NCBI RefSeq assembly: GCF_020991375.1
Contig: NZ_JAJLQZ010000004.1
Coordinates: forward strand, 1-64,000
Length of the DNA stretch: 64,000 nt
Reading direction: 5' to 3'
From: Glycomyces amatae
GTDB lineage: Bacteria; Actinomycetota; Actinomycetes; Mycobacteriales; Micromonosporaceae
Position 1 is the stretch's first letter; each line of letters begins with the position of its first letter. Position numbers and translations under genes: made by a program. Below, in pieces: positions 23,781 to 33,842 of this stretch. The notes beneath the pieces were generated by a model that saw nothing but the letters and a program-made list of their open reading frames with translations, searched no databases and was not told the DNA's origin.

Positions 23781-24293
23781 TTAGAACGGCGGGTCCTCGT
23801 CGAAGCCGCCCTGGCCCGCTCCGGAGGAGCTGGCCGGCGCTGCCGAGGCCCAAGGGTCGTCGGGCGCGGAACCGCCGGAGTTGCCGCCGCCGCCGCCGAA
23901 GGAACGACCGCCGCCACCGCCGGAACCGCCGCCGGTCTTGTTGAGCTTCGCGGTGGAAAAGCGCAGCGCGGGGCCGACCTCCTCGACGTCCAGCTCGAAG
24001 ACAGTGCGCTTCTCGCCCTCGCGGGTCTCGTAGCTGCGCTGCTTGAGCCTGCCCTGCACGATCACGCGGGTGCCGCGCGACAGGGACTCGGCGACGTTCT
24101 CGGCGTACTGGCGCCAGACGCTGCAGGTGAGGAACAGGGCCTCACCGTCTTTCCACTGGTTCGACTCGCGGTCGAACGTCCGCGGAGTCGATGCGATACG
24201 GAACTTCGCGACGGCGGCACCGGACGGCGTGTAACGCAGTTCGGGGTCGTCGACGAGGTTGCCGATAACCGTGATGACTGTCTCTCCTGCCAT
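23781..24293 (-). CDS. ssb: Single-stranded DNA-binding protein
   Basis: The 170-residue protein has an OB fold at about residues 1-110 ([20 protein letters not shown], then VSRGT-like [20 protein letters not shown]). A Gly-rich flexible linker (about 120-145) and the acidic interaction tip DEDPPF follow. It coats ssDNA and recruits partners through the tip. ATG 24293 is chosen to match the family start; the open frame runs further but has no homology. It lies 38 bp after rpsF. Confidence 0.97.
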   Translation of the reverse strand: MAGETVITVIGNLVDDPELRYTPSGAAVAKFRIASTPRTFDRESNQWKDGEALFLTCSVWRQYAENVAESLSRGTRVIVQGRLKQRSYETREGEKRTVFELDVEEVGPALRFSTAKLNKTGGGSGGGGGRSFGGGGGNSGGSAPDDPWASAAPASSSGAGQGGFDEDPPF

Positions 24294-24331
24294 GACCTGT
24301 TCTCCTAAGGTCTCGCAGTTGCTAGGTCGGG

Positions 24332-24622
24332 TTACCGAAGCTCCGGTCGCAGCACCTTGGTCCGCAGCACCGACTCGCTGAGCCGCAGCTGACGGTCCAT
24401 CTCCGCGACGGGACCGGGCTCGGACTGCAGGTCGACGACGGCGTAGATGCCCTCGTTGCTCTTGTTGATCTCGTAGGCGAGACGGCGCCGGCCCCAGACG
24501 TCGATCTTGTCGACGGCTCCCCCGGCGTCCTTGACGCCCTTCAGGAACTTCTCCAGCGTCGGGCTGACCTGGGCTTCCTCGAGGTTGGGTTCGAGGATGA
24601 CCATCAGTTCGTAATGCCGCAA
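24332..24622 (-). CDS. rpsF: 30S ribosomal protein S6 (TTG start)
   Basis: The 96-residue protein starts (M)[18 protein letters not shown] and contains [20 protein letters not shown] and [14 protein letters not shown], all diagnostic of S6. Homology starts at a TTG codon (24622), and AAAGGAGGTGG lies 6-8 nt before it, an almost perfect Shine-Dalgarno. No ATG or GTG fits. It heads the rpsF-ssb-rpsR-rplI operon. The rare start may tune expression. Confidence 0.96.
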   Translation of the reverse strand: MRHYELMVILEPNLEEAQVSPTLEKFLKGVKDAGGAVDKIDVWGRRRLAYEINKSNEGIYAVVDLQSEPGPVAEMDRQLRLSESVLRTKVLRPELR

Positions 24623-24906
24623 GATCGCTCCACCTCCTTTGGTCTCGATCGGCTGCGGTCTCTCCGCAGCAGGAGGAATCACTTGCGCGTGCCGCCCCGG
24701 GACCCGAGCGGGGCTCGGAGCGGACAACCGCGCAATCGTACCTGCTTGCGGGCGGTGCGGCCGCGCCGCGCCACCCGGATGTGACGCTACCGCCCGGGTC
24801 CGACACTCCGGTGTTCGACTCCCGCCCGCCGCGGCGGCGCCCGCGGGCGGCGACTGAGCTCCGCCTCACATCGGGGCCGACCGCGCCCCGCGCTAAGTTG
24901 GAACGC

Positions 24907-26568
<1,662 letters not shown>

Positions 26569-26586
26569 CGGGCGCCGCCTACGCTC

Positions 26587-26618
26587 GGTGCCGGGGCCGG
26601 ACGTCCGGCCCCGGCACC
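26587..26618 (+). terminator. Perfect 32-bp palindrome after fumarase
   Basis: A fully symmetric 16+16 bp sequence starting GGTGCCGGGGCCGGAC can fold into a 14-bp stem with an ACGT loop. It lies 18 bp after the fumarase stop and 18 bp before the next start. Confidence 0.8.
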
Positions 26619-26635
26619 GTCCGCGAAAGGCCCGC

Positions 26636-27037
26636 ATGAAGATCCGAACGCCGCTCTGGATGCCGCCGGCCATCGCTCCCGTCGGCGTCGTGGGCGTGCT
26701 GCCGATACCGCTGGTCGAGCCGGACGCGGGCTACGCCGAGCCCGGACTGTGGCTCCTGGGCGCCCTCGTCTCGGTCCTCGTCATGGTCGCCGGCTTCATC
26801 GTCGCCTGCTTCCCCGGCATGAAGTTCGAAGACGAGCGGTTCCTCGTCCGCGGCAAGTACGGCTGGGACGTGAAGCAGGTGCGCGAGGAGGGCGAGCGCT
26901 GGGTCATCGCAGGCGACCGGCTCTGCCTCCAGCGGCAGGACGGCTCACTGGTGAGCCTGGGCGCCCCCAGGTGGATGGTCCGCCGGGGCGACTGGCGACG
27001 CCTCGAGGCGTCGCTTCCGGTCGTCGACGCGGCCTGA
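26636..27037 (+). CDS. Small membrane protein, unknown function
   Basis: The 133-residue protein has two hydrophobic segments (about 8-28 and 37-60), then a soluble C-terminal part (KFEDERFLVRGKYGWDVKQV to RRLEASLPVVDA). The soluble part reads like a small beta-rich domain and recalls PH-like modules in membrane proteins, but I cannot name the family. ATG 26636 is used because the upstream in-frame stretch is only Arg/Pro-rich palindrome sequence. It is separated from fumarase by a strong hairpin, so co-expression is limited. Confidence 0.75.
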   Translation: MKIRTPLWMPPAIAPVGVVGVLPIPLVEPDAGYAEPGLWLLGALVSVLVMVAGFIVACFPGMKFEDERFLVRGKYGWDVKQVREEGERWVIAGDRLCLQRQDGSLVSLGAPRWMVRRGDWRRLEASLPVVDAA

Positions 27038-27531
27038 CCGCTTACGCAGTACGGAGCGGGCGGGCCCCGGTGGCATCGTCACCGCGGGCCGGCCCTGTCG
27101 TCGTGGCGGGAAGGCGACTCGGCCACCGCAGTCGCGTCGGACGGCGTCCCAGACGCGGACGGCTTCGGCGACGATGAGCTCGTCGTCGGCGGCGGCCCGC
27201 CCTGTCGTAGTAGCCGTCGGACTGTTCGGTCAGGTCGGGTTCACCTGGACGGGGTCGGGGTGATCGCGCGTTTCGGCCTACCGGCTCGGGCTGGTTTCGG
27301 CGTACGCTGACTGAGACCATAGGAGGGTTTCCTTCCTCGGTTGGAAGGCGGGTCGTTTCTGGAGGCCGATCGAGAGAGCGACGTATCGGTTCATTGAGTT
27401 GTGCTGAAGTCCGCCCACTGAGCGGCTCTTCAAGGCTGGCACGGCCGTACGACGGTTTCCACTCGCGACACTCTGAACGTGCAGCACCGTCTAGTACCGA
27501 GGCAGTCGACTTTCGACCCTCCTCCGCTTCC
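27038..27531. other. Gene-poor region, partly of lower GC
   Basis: No frame has convincing coding composition. On the minus strand around 27060-27200 a short stretch reads DDELIVAEAVRVWDAVRRDC, which looks protein-like but has stops in front and no start. It may be a gene remnant. From 27300 to 27520 the base composition is clearly less GC-rich than the surroundings. I see no RNA gene. Confidence 0.5.
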
Positions 27532-27987
27532 TCATTCGCCTCGCTGCGACGAAGGCCCGAACCCGGTCATCACGGACAGGGCGTGACGCAGGGCGGCCAC
27601 TTCGGCGGGACCGAGATCGGAGGTGAGGGTCGCGTCGATCCGTTCGGCGACCTGGTCGCAGGACTCGAGGAGCGCCGTGCCCTCAGCGGTGAGGGCGAGC
27701 TCCTGGCGACGGCGATCGCCGGGATCGCGCTCGCGGGTGATGGCGCCGAGGTCCTGGAGCTGGTCGGCGAGGCGGACGAGAAGGCTCGGCGCGACCCCCA
27801 TGGTCTCGGCGGCTTCCGCTTGCGAGCGTGCGCCCTCTCTCGCGAGGAGCGCAAGGAGGCCCGCGTGCTTCGGTTTCAGGCCCAGCGGGGCGATCCGGGT
27901 GGCGAACAGGTCGGTGACGGTGGCGCCGAGGACGCCGATCTGGAACGACAGGGCCGAGGTCAGCGCAGCGGACGGGTGTTCAGTCAT
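27532..27987 (-). CDS. MarR-family transcriptional regulator
   Basis: The 151-residue winged-helix protein has an N-terminal dimer helix and LGLKPKHAGLLALLAREGAR. The recognition region is QAEAAETMGVAPSLLVRLAD and the wing is RERDPGDRRRQELALTAEGT. It is at the edge of a gene-poor zone with no obvious target gene next to it; a neighbour may have been lost. The ATG at 27987 follows TGAATCATTT-like AT-richer promoter DNA and a candidate operator at 28012-28030. Confidence 0.9.
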   Translation of the reverse strand: MTEHPSAALTSALSFQIGVLGATVTDLFATRIAPLGLKPKHAGLLALLAREGARSQAEAAETMGVAPSLLVRLADQLQDLGAITRERDPGDRRRQELALTAEGTALLESCDQVAERIDATLTSDLGPAEVAALRHALSVMTGFGPSSQRGE

Positions 27988-28011
27988 GGCCGCAATGATA
28001 CATCACGTAAA

Positions 28012-28030
28012 TGATTCAAGGTGTGAATTA
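28012..28030. promoter_or_regulatory. Candidate operator upstream of marR
   Basis: TGATTCA-AGGTG-TGAATTA is a near-perfect inverted repeat (6 of 7 pairs) 25-43 bp upstream of the marR start, in locally AT-rich DNA. Autorepression is likely for this family. Confidence 0.5.
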
Positions 28031-28163
28031 CTTGGTCTGCCCATCAAGCGGGCTGGCGGGCGTTCGACCGCGGCGCGAGCGAGCGGTTCCTCCGCTGCGG
28101 CGATGAAAGCGCTGTGCGCTGCTTGCGCGACCGCTCGCGGAAGCGGACTCCGTCAAGGCCCGG

Positions 28164-28628
28164 TTAATCCCAATACTGTTTATTTAGGAGGGTTGGTCTT
28201 GGGCCTTCGGTCGGTGTCAGGCACTCGGTGGCGGAATGGTGAGAGGTCTTCGTAAGGGTTCGCCGGGCCGGGGCAGTCTGCCGGGGTCGGGTCGGTGCTC
28301 GCGTGGGGTGCAGGCGGCGGCGACGGTGTGGCGGAGGGGTCGGTCCTGCGGTGGTCGCCGGGGCCGGGACGGTGTGGGTGGCGCCGGGATCGAGCGACGG
28401 TGTTCCGGCGGCGGTGGTGGTGGGGCCGGTGGTTGCCGGTGCGGTGGCGGCTCGGCCGGTCGTCGGTGGTGCGGTGGAGTTGCTGCCGGTCGTCGCTGCG
28501 GTGGCGGTGGTGTCGGTGGCTGCCGGGTTCGGCCGGGCAGTCTGCCGCTGGGCGGCCTGGTGTGCGGCGGGTGTCGCAGGAGTCGCGGTGCAGGGCATCG
28601 TGGTGGTTGTGGTGGTCGTGGTGGTCAT
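28164..28628 (-). CDS. Thr/Ala/Pro-rich ORF with a perfect Shine-Dalgarno
   Basis: The 154-codon frame starts with Met followed by nine Thr, then MPCTATPATPAAHQA. It continues as a low-complexity Thr/Ala/Pro region and ends in an Arg-rich, then more ordinary tail (HHSATECLTPTEGPR). The ATG at 28628 is preceded by AGGAGGTGA, a full 9-nt match to the 16S anti-Shine-Dalgarno, at 7 nt spacing. This argues that translation starts here. No family is recognised. A frameshift near residue 105 would give another plausible tail. It may be a real secreted-type or decoy peptide gene, or a decayed one. Confidence 0.4.
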   Translation of the reverse strand: MTTTTTTTTTMPCTATPATPAAHQAAQRQTARPNPAATDTTATAATTGSNSTAPPTTGRAATAPATTGPTTTAAGTPSLDPGATHTVPAPATTAGPTPPPHRRRRLHPTRAPTRPRQTAPARRTLTKTSHHSATECLTPTEGPRPTLLNKQYWD

Positions 28629-29299
28629 GGTGGGTTCACCTCCTCCCGGGGGTGTGGTCGCGCACGCATGGGCGCGCGGTGGTGGTCGCGATGGTGGTCG
28701 CGTCGCCTGGCGGCGCCGTCTCGCAGCGGGGTCTCGCATCGCTGTCGAGTAGTCGCCGCCGTGCGGCCGTGGCCTGCCGGCCCCGCCGGTTCTCACTGGC
28801 GTGTGGACCTATCGTCCTGTCGGGCCTGCCGGTCTTGTTCCTCCGGCTCGTCCTGTCCTTCCTGCCGGTGGTGGTGGTCGGGTGGGTGTGCTGGATACGC
28901 CCGGGGTGTGTGCGGGACTCCGACTGTGCTGGCCGGCGGTACCTCCTCAAGGAGGCCGCACTCCCGTCACATGCCCGTAGACCGCGGTGACGGTGGTACC
29001 AGCGCAGGACCGAAACGCGGGACAAACAATCCCCGTCCTAGCTGCGAGGGCGGCCCCGACACCAGTGGGCGGTACGAGCGGCCAGAGGCTGTCGTAGTCT
29101 GCATTAATTGAACACATCTCGTTCGCTTGCACTGATTCCGTAACCCTGTACGTACCACCAATCATCCCCCCACCAGCCCCAGGCCGGCAACACCCACACG
29201 GGTAGAGAACCCTCATGTTTCCACCGGTGCCCCTGTCCCGCAACGACACCGCCCACCGGATCCACAATGGCGCCCCGCCCGCCCGACCCTCCACTACCT
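28629..29299. other. Gene-poor region with strand-asymmetric composition
   Basis: The plus strand of 28330-28700 is rich in GGTGGT-type triplets, with long stretches of purine/pyrimidine imbalance. Open frames on either strand are Gly/Arg/Trp- or Thr/Arg-rich without family features. No tRNA, insertion sequence or transposase fragment is recognisable. Confidence 0.45.
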
Positions 29300-29459
29300 C
29301 GGGCCCGCCAACCGACCCCAGCCCTCCACACACCTCTTCGTCGCTGCCGCCTTTATGGACCTTGACCGTCCACCAACCCCGGGCCCGCCGACCGACCCCA
29401 GCCCTCCACCCTCCCCACCGTCGCCGCCGTCTGAAGCCGGACCCCGCCCCCTACCGCTA
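29300..29459. repeat. 80-bp tandem repeat, two copies
   Basis: CGGGCCCGCC, then RACCGACCCCAGCCCTCCAC, starts at 29300 and again at 29380. The first 30 bp are nearly identical; the rest of each unit is looser but keeps CGTCGCYGCCG. It lies 77 bp before the next gene. No coding function is apparent. Confidence 0.75.
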
Positions 29460-29535
29460 CCGCCACCGATTTGACTGAACGGCATTGCGGTTAATCCGGT
29501 TGCCCGCGCCGCGATCCCGCACCGATACTCCCAGG

Positions 29536-30585
29536 ATGCGAACCGACCGACTCGACGCCGAGCTCTCCCGCCTCCACGCCGAACAGGACTTCTCCGGGAC
29601 CGTCCTCGTCACCGCCTCCGGCCGACCGGTCTTCGAAGCCCATGTCGGCCTGGCCGACCGCGCTTGCGGCGTTCCGATCGGGTCCCGCCACCGCTTCGCG
29701 CTCGGATCGGTCACCAAGGTCTTCACCGCCGCCGCGGTCCTCTCCCTCGTCGCCGAAGGCGCCTTCACGCTCGACGACCCCCTCGCGCCGATCCTCCCGC
29801 CCGACCGCCGCCCCGGCACCCTCCGCCCCGACGTCACGGTCCGCCACCTCCTCGCCCACACCTCCGGCATCGCCGACTACTTCGAGGAGGAGACGGCCAC
29901 CGAGGCGTGGGCCGAGGAGTTCGCCGCGCTCTGGCACGACCGGCCCGTCTACCGGATGCGCGAGCCCGCCGACTTCCTCGGCCTCTTCGGCGACCTGCCG
30001 CCCTACCGCGGTCCCGGCGAGCGCTTCCAGTACTCGAACGCCGGCTACATCCTGCTGGGCCTGCTCATCGAGGAGGCCGCCGGGACCGGGTACGCGGCGG
30101 CCGTCGACGCCCGCGTGTTCGCGCCCGCGGGCATGGACGCCAGCGGCTGCTTCGCCGCCGACGAGGTCCGCCCGGACGTCGCCGTCGGGTACCTGCGGCC
30201 GAGCGCGCCGGGGGAGCCGTGGCGCACGAACGTCTTCGCCGTCCCGGCCGCGAGCGGACCGGACGGCGGCTCGTTCGCCACCGCCGCCGACCTCGACCGC
30301 TTCCTCACCGCCTACGCCTCGGGCGGACTCGTGCCGCCGCCGCTCCTGGACGAGGCCCTGCGCCCGCACGGGGACATCGACGAGGACGCGGCCATGGGCC
30401 TGGGCGTCTACCTCCTCGGCGCGGGCGAGGACCGCGCGATCGGCGCGGAGGGCGCCGACCCCGGCGCCGAGGCGCTCATCCGCCACTACCCCGCCAAGGG
30501 CGTCAACACCGTCGTCCTGTCGAACGTGAACGACTCGGCGTGGACGGTCGACGCGGTACTGCGCGACATGGTCACCGGGTCCTGA
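29536..30585 (+). CDS. Beta-lactamase-fold serine hydrolase (class C / D-Ala-D-Ala peptidase type)
   Basis: The 349-residue protein has the SXXK motif SVTK (Ser58, Lys61) within HRFALGSVTKVFTAAAVLSL. The YXN motif YSNAGY (Tyr166) and the VTVRHLLAHTSGIADY stretch are also typical. The third motif is poorly defined, possibly in RHYPAKGVN. It lacks a signal peptide, so it is probably a cytosolic esterase or peptidase of the estB/LACTB group rather than an exported beta-lactamase. ATG 29536 is chosen after CCCAGG; an earlier in-frame start (29485) adds only Arg-rich sequence. Confidence 0.88.
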   Translation: MRTDRLDAELSRLHAEQDFSGTVLVTASGRPVFEAHVGLADRACGVPIGSRHRFALGSVTKVFTAAAVLSLVAEGAFTLDDPLAPILPPDRRPGTLRPDVTVRHLLAHTSGIADYFEEETATEAWAEEFAALWHDRPVYRMREPADFLGLFGDLPPYRGPGERFQYSNAGYILLGLLIEEAAGTGYAAAVDARVFAPAGMDASGCFAADEVRPDVAVGYLRPSAPGEPWRTNVFAVPAASGPDGGSFATAADLDRFLTAYASGGLVPPPLLDEALRPHGDIDEDAAMGLGVYLLGAGEDRAIGAEGADPGAEALIRHYPAKGVNTVVLSNVNDSAWTVDAVLRDMVTGS

Positions 30586-30905
30586 CGCAGCGGTGCCGCC
30601 GCCGGGCGACAAGTCGCCTCGGGCCCGCGGCGCGGTGATTGTCCGGATCGGTGCGCGCGGCCATTTCTCACCCGCCGCACGGGGTAGCACCGCGCAGCGG
30701 TGTGACCGGTAATGCGGGCGTTCGTCTGCTTTCGACACTGCCCCTCGGGTCCGCGAAGGACGGTGCCGATGCGGCATCGGTGCAGGTAAACGGCAATTCA
30801 GGAAAATCGCGAGGCCCCCCGGGGACACCTGGCGCGGATACGATTCGCGGACCCGTACCGACAGGTACGCCGGCTCCCGTCCCGCCTCCTACCCGGAGCC
30901 CCGCC
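30586..30905. other. 320-bp leader of the MHYT gene
   Basis: The segment holds no gene. It has an AT-richer core (30780-30815, GTAAACGGCAATTCAGG) and small inverted repeats such as CCGATG-CGG-CATCGG (30766-30780). I compared it by eye with c-di-GMP, c-di-AMP, cobalamin, glycine and SAM riboswitch cores and did not find a convincing match. Confidence 0.4.
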
Positions 30906-31697
30906 ATGATCGAACACTTCACCCAGGCCTACGTCACCCTGCCGGTCGCCTTCCTCGTCTCCATGACCGGCTCGGCCCTCGGGCTCCTCATGGCGCGCCA
31001 CGCGCGCCGCCACGACCGGCCCGGGCGGCGCGCCCTGTGGCTGGCCGTCGCCGCGTTCGCCATCGGCGGCACCGGCATCTGGGTCATGCACTTCGTCGCC
31101 ATGCTCGGCTTCGCCGTCACCGACGTGGAGCTCCTGTACGACCCGGCGCTGACCGCGCTCAGCGCCCTCGTCGCCGTCGCGGCGGTCGCCTGCGGCCTGG
31201 TCTTCATCGGACTCGGCCGCTACTCGCGGGTGAAGCTCGCGTTCGCCGGGCTGTTCACCGGCGCGGGCATCGCCGGCATGCACTACATGGGCATGGCGGC
31301 CCTCAGCGCCGAGGTCGAGCTCACCCACCGGACCGGCTACGTGGTCGCGGCCACCGCGATCGCCGTCGGCGCCGCCACTACCGCGCTGTGGCTCTCGTGG
31401 CGCCTCGAGCGCACCTCCGCGATCTGGCTCGCGGCGGTCGTGATGGCCCTGGCCGTCAACCTCATGCACTACACGGCCATGTTCGGCGTCCAGGTCGGCG
31501 GCGACGCCGCCGAGGACGCCCACGGCGCCCACTCGATGGACCTCATCTTCCCGATGGCCACGCTCACCGCGATCGTGCTCCTGGTCCTCATCTTCGCCGT
31601 GGTCACCGTGCCCACCGACGAGGAGATGCAGACCGAGGCGCGCATGACGACGATCGAGCGGGAGCTGCGCCCCGGCGTGGAGCGCAGCACCCGCTGA
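30906..31697 (+). CDS. MHYT-domain integral membrane sensor protein
   Basis: The 263-residue protein has seven predicted membrane helices. The MHYT motifs are WVMHFVAML (about residue 60), AGMHYMGMAAL (about 120) and NLMHYTAMFG (about 190). These His/Met pairs near the outer face are thought to bind copper and sense small ligands such as oxygen or CO. There is no GGDEF, EAL or kinase domain attached, so it must signal through a partner or act alone. The ATG at 30906 starts the first helix. Its stop is 1 bp from the convergent DUF418 gene. Confidence 0.9.
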   Translation: MIEHFTQAYVTLPVAFLVSMTGSALGLLMARHARRHDRPGRRALWLAVAAFAIGGTGIWVMHFVAMLGFAVTDVELLYDPALTALSALVAVAAVACGLVFIGLGRYSRVKLAFAGLFTGAGIAGMHYMGMAALSAEVELTHRTGYVVAATAIAVGAATTALWLSWRLERTSAIWLAAVVMALAVNLMHYTAMFGVQVGGDAAEDAHGAHSMDLIFPMATLTAIVLLVLIFAVVTVPTDEEMQTEARMTTIERELRPGVERSTR

Positions 31698-31698
31698 C

Positions 31699-32910
31699 CT
31701 AGCGGCGGCCGTACACCAGGCGCCGCAGCAGGGTCTCGGCCGGACCGCGGAGGCCCTTGCGGCGCATCAGCTCCGCCCCGGCCACGCTCACCAGCCACAC
31801 CGCGGCGGCGCAGGCGCCCGAGACCAGCAGCGGCGAGCCGACGCGCTCGTCGAGCGCGAGCGTGAACGGCATCGCCAGGAACAGCCAGGCCACCGACTGG
31901 AACAGGTAGCCCGTCAGCGAGCGCTGCCCGAGCGCGGACACGGCCTTCGCCACCGGGCCCGGCCCCGCGCCGCGGCGGGTCAGGGCGTGCGCGAGCAGCC
32001 CGAACAGCGCCACGTAGCCGACGCCGCCGAAGAACCCGGAGGTCTCGTACAGCATCCGGACCGGGCCGGCCGCGTCCGCGCCCACCGCGACGAACCCGCC
32101 CGCGTGCAGCGCCATCGGCAGCCCGGCCGTCACCGCGATCGCGAGCCCGCCCGCCGCGGCCCAGCCCAGCAGCCGCAGGTGCCGCGCGGGCTCCTCCAGG
32201 ACGCGGTGCCGCGCGGCCCACGAGCCGACCCACACCATGAGGATCATCGCCAGCAGCGTCAGCGTGTGGGCCGGCCACTCGGCGAGGCGCTCCCGCACGG
32301 AGTCCGCATAGGTCGCGGCCTCGACCGACGGGAACGGCGTCACCGAGACCGCCGCGCCGCCCGCGCCCGACCCGAGGGCGGCGAGGGCCATGGCGGCGAG
32401 CACCAGCACGTAGACGAGGCCGACCGCGAGGTACCACGGCGCGAAGCGGTGCACCTTGTCCGAGCGCTGGAGCAGCAGCAGCGTGAACGCGATCCCGATG
32501 AGGCCGTAGGCGCCCAGGAAGTCGCCCGAGTACAGCAGGAGGCCGTGGACGGCGCCGAACGCGAGCAGCCAGGCGTTGCGGCGCAGCAGCACCGACCGCA
32601 CCTGCCGCGGCGCCGCCCCGGCGCGCTCCTGGCGGCGGGCGAGCTGGACGAGGCCGTAGCCGAACATGATCGCGAACAGCGGGAACGCCCGGGCGTGCAC
32701 GAACTCGACCATGAGGAAGTTGTAGTAGCGCTCGAGGCCGCGCGGGTCGGTCGCGACGCCGGGGGCGCTCGCCAGGAAGTACCCGGCGGCGTTGGCGAGC
32801 GCGATGAACAGGAGCATCGCGCCGCGGGCGAGGTCGGGCGCGAGGGCCCGCTCGGCGGCTTGGACGGGCCCCCGCGCGACGCGGGGCGGGGATTGCAGGT
32901 CGGCGGTCAT
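31699..32910 (-). CDS. DUF418-domain membrane protein
   Basis: The 403-residue polytopic protein has about ten hydrophobic segments. Family signs are the N-terminal APDLARGAMLLFIALANA, then FPLFAIMFGYGLVQLARR, LLYSGDFLGAYGLIGIAF, and the C-terminal ALGQRSLTGYLFQSV typical of YeiB/DUF418 proteins. The function is unknown; the fold is thought to resemble membrane acyltransferases. It is divergent from a TetR regulator across a 125-bp palindromic promoter, so it is the likely target of that repressor. Confidence 0.92.
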   Translation of the reverse strand: MTADLQSPPRVARGPVQAAERALAPDLARGAMLLFIALANAAGYFLASAPGVATDPRGLERYYNFLMVEFVHARAFPLFAIMFGYGLVQLARRQERAGAAPRQVRSVLLRRNAWLLAFGAVHGLLLYSGDFLGAYGLIGIAFTLLLLQRSDKVHRFAPWYLAVGLVYVLVLAAMALAALGSGAGGAAVSVTPFPSVEAATYADSVRERLAEWPAHTLTLLAMILMVWVGSWAARHRVLEEPARHLRLLGWAAAGGLAIAVTAGLPMALHAGGFVAVGADAAGPVRMLYETSGFFGGVGYVALFGLLAHALTRRGAGPGPVAKAVSALGQRSLTGYLFQSVAWLFLAMPFTLALDERVGSPLLVSGACAAAVWLVSVAGAELMRRKGLRGPAETLLRRLVYGRR

Positions 32911-32956
32911 GCCGGCACCTCCGGTGACATCAGGGAATATTTAATATCCCAAGGAT

Positions 32957-32973
32957 AGTATCCTAGAGATACT
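32957..32973. promoter_or_regulatory. TetR operator candidate between DUF418 and tetR
   Basis: AGTATC-CTAGA-GATACT is a perfect 17-bp inverted repeat. It overlaps GGATA-G-TATCC (32953-32963), and a near-palindrome GGAATATTTAATATCC lies just before it (32935-32949). The whole 32930-32975 segment is strikingly AT-rich for this genome and probably holds both divergent -10 regions. Confidence 0.75.
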
Positions 32974-33035
32974 AACTGGGTGTGCGATGATGTGCCCGCC
33001 GGGAGTCGGCCGGGGTGCGGAGGTGGCGGGACGAG

Positions 33036-33776
33036 ATGGACGAGGCGGAAGTGCCGGTCGAACTGGCGCGCCTGTGGCGCATCGCACCGGAGTCGCGGCT
33101 CGGGCGTCCCGCCCGGCTCGACGTCGGCGCCGTCGTGGACGCCGCGGTCGCGCTCGCCGACCGCGACGGCCTCGCGGCCGCGACCCTCCCGAAGGTCGCC
33201 GAAGCCCTCGAGGTCACCAAGATGTCCCTCTACCGCCACGTCGGCTCCAAGGACGAGCTGCTGGTCCTCATGCGCGACGCGGCGCAGGGGCCACCGCCCG
33301 CGTCGCTGGAGGGGACCGGGCCCTGGCGCGAGCGCCTGCGCGGCTGGGCCGAGGCGCAGGCCGCGGTCCTGGAGCGCCATCCGTGGCTCGTCCGGATGCC
33401 GGTCACCGGCCCGCCGAGCGGCCCCAACGGGATCGCCTGGTTCGACGCGGGCCTGCGGGCGCTGCGGGAGACCGGCCTCGACTGGGGGGCGAAAGTGGGC
33501 GTGGTGATGCTGGTGAGCCAGTACGTGGGCGGCGCCGCCGAACTGGCGCAGGGCCTGGCGGCCGGCCGCGGCACGGGCCTCGACCAGGCGGCGGCCGAGC
33601 AGTCCTACGGCCGCGCGATGGCGGCGCTGGTCGACCCCGGGCGCTTCCCCGACGCGGCGGCCCTGTTCGGCTCGGCGACCTTCGAGGCGACCGGGCCCGA
33701 CACCGGCGGGCACGACTTCCGCTTCGGCCTGGAGCTCGTCCTCGACGGCGTGGCCGCCGCCGTCGAACGGGCCTGA
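33036..33776 (+). CDS. TetR-family transcriptional regulator
   Basis: The 246-residue protein has an N-terminal HTH (about residues 30-75): VVDAAVALADRDGLAAATLP, then ALEVTKMSLYRHVGSKDELL. A helical ligand domain of the TetR_C_1 kind follows, with KVGVVMLVSQYVGGAAELAQ. The ATG at 33036 is preferred because GGAGGTGG (33019-33026) is 9 nt upstream; a GTG at 33015 is also open. It is divergent from the DUF418 gene with a clear palindrome between, implying autoregulation and control of DUF418. The ligand is unknown. Confidence 0.9.
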   Translation: MDEAEVPVELARLWRIAPESRLGRPARLDVGAVVDAAVALADRDGLAAATLPKVAEALEVTKMSLYRHVGSKDELLVLMRDAAQGPPPASLEGTGPWRERLRGWAEAQAAVLERHPWLVRMPVTGPPSGPNGIAWFDAGLRALRETGLDWGAKVGVVMLVSQYVGGAAELAQGLAAGRGTGLDQAAAEQSYGRAMAALVDPGRFPDAAALFGSATFEATGPDTGGHDFRFGLELVLDGVAAAVERA

Positions 33777-33782
33777 GACGCG

Positions 33783-33817
33783 GGACCGGCCCCGCTCGAG
33801 GCGAGCGGGGCCGGTCC
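33783..33817. terminator. Bidirectional terminator between tetR and chitinase
   Basis: A perfect 16-bp stem (GGACCGGCCCCGCTCG and its complement) with an AGG loop lies between convergent genes, 6 bp after the tetR stop. Confidence 0.85.
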
Positions 33818-33842
33818 ACCTGCGGGGAGAGGGAAGCCGGGG

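Noticed and set aside
27060-27200. Minus-strand coding remnant with DDELIVAEAVRVWDAVRRDC
   Set aside because: It is too short, with no start and no recognised family, so it is kept only as a comment on the gene-poor region.
28330-28700. CRISPR-like or minisatellite array
   Set aside because: The GGTGGT pattern has no fixed repeat/spacer period and no cas genes are nearby.
30586-30905. Riboswitch in the MHYT leader
   Set aside because: Small hairpins exist but no conserved riboswitch core could be matched by eye.
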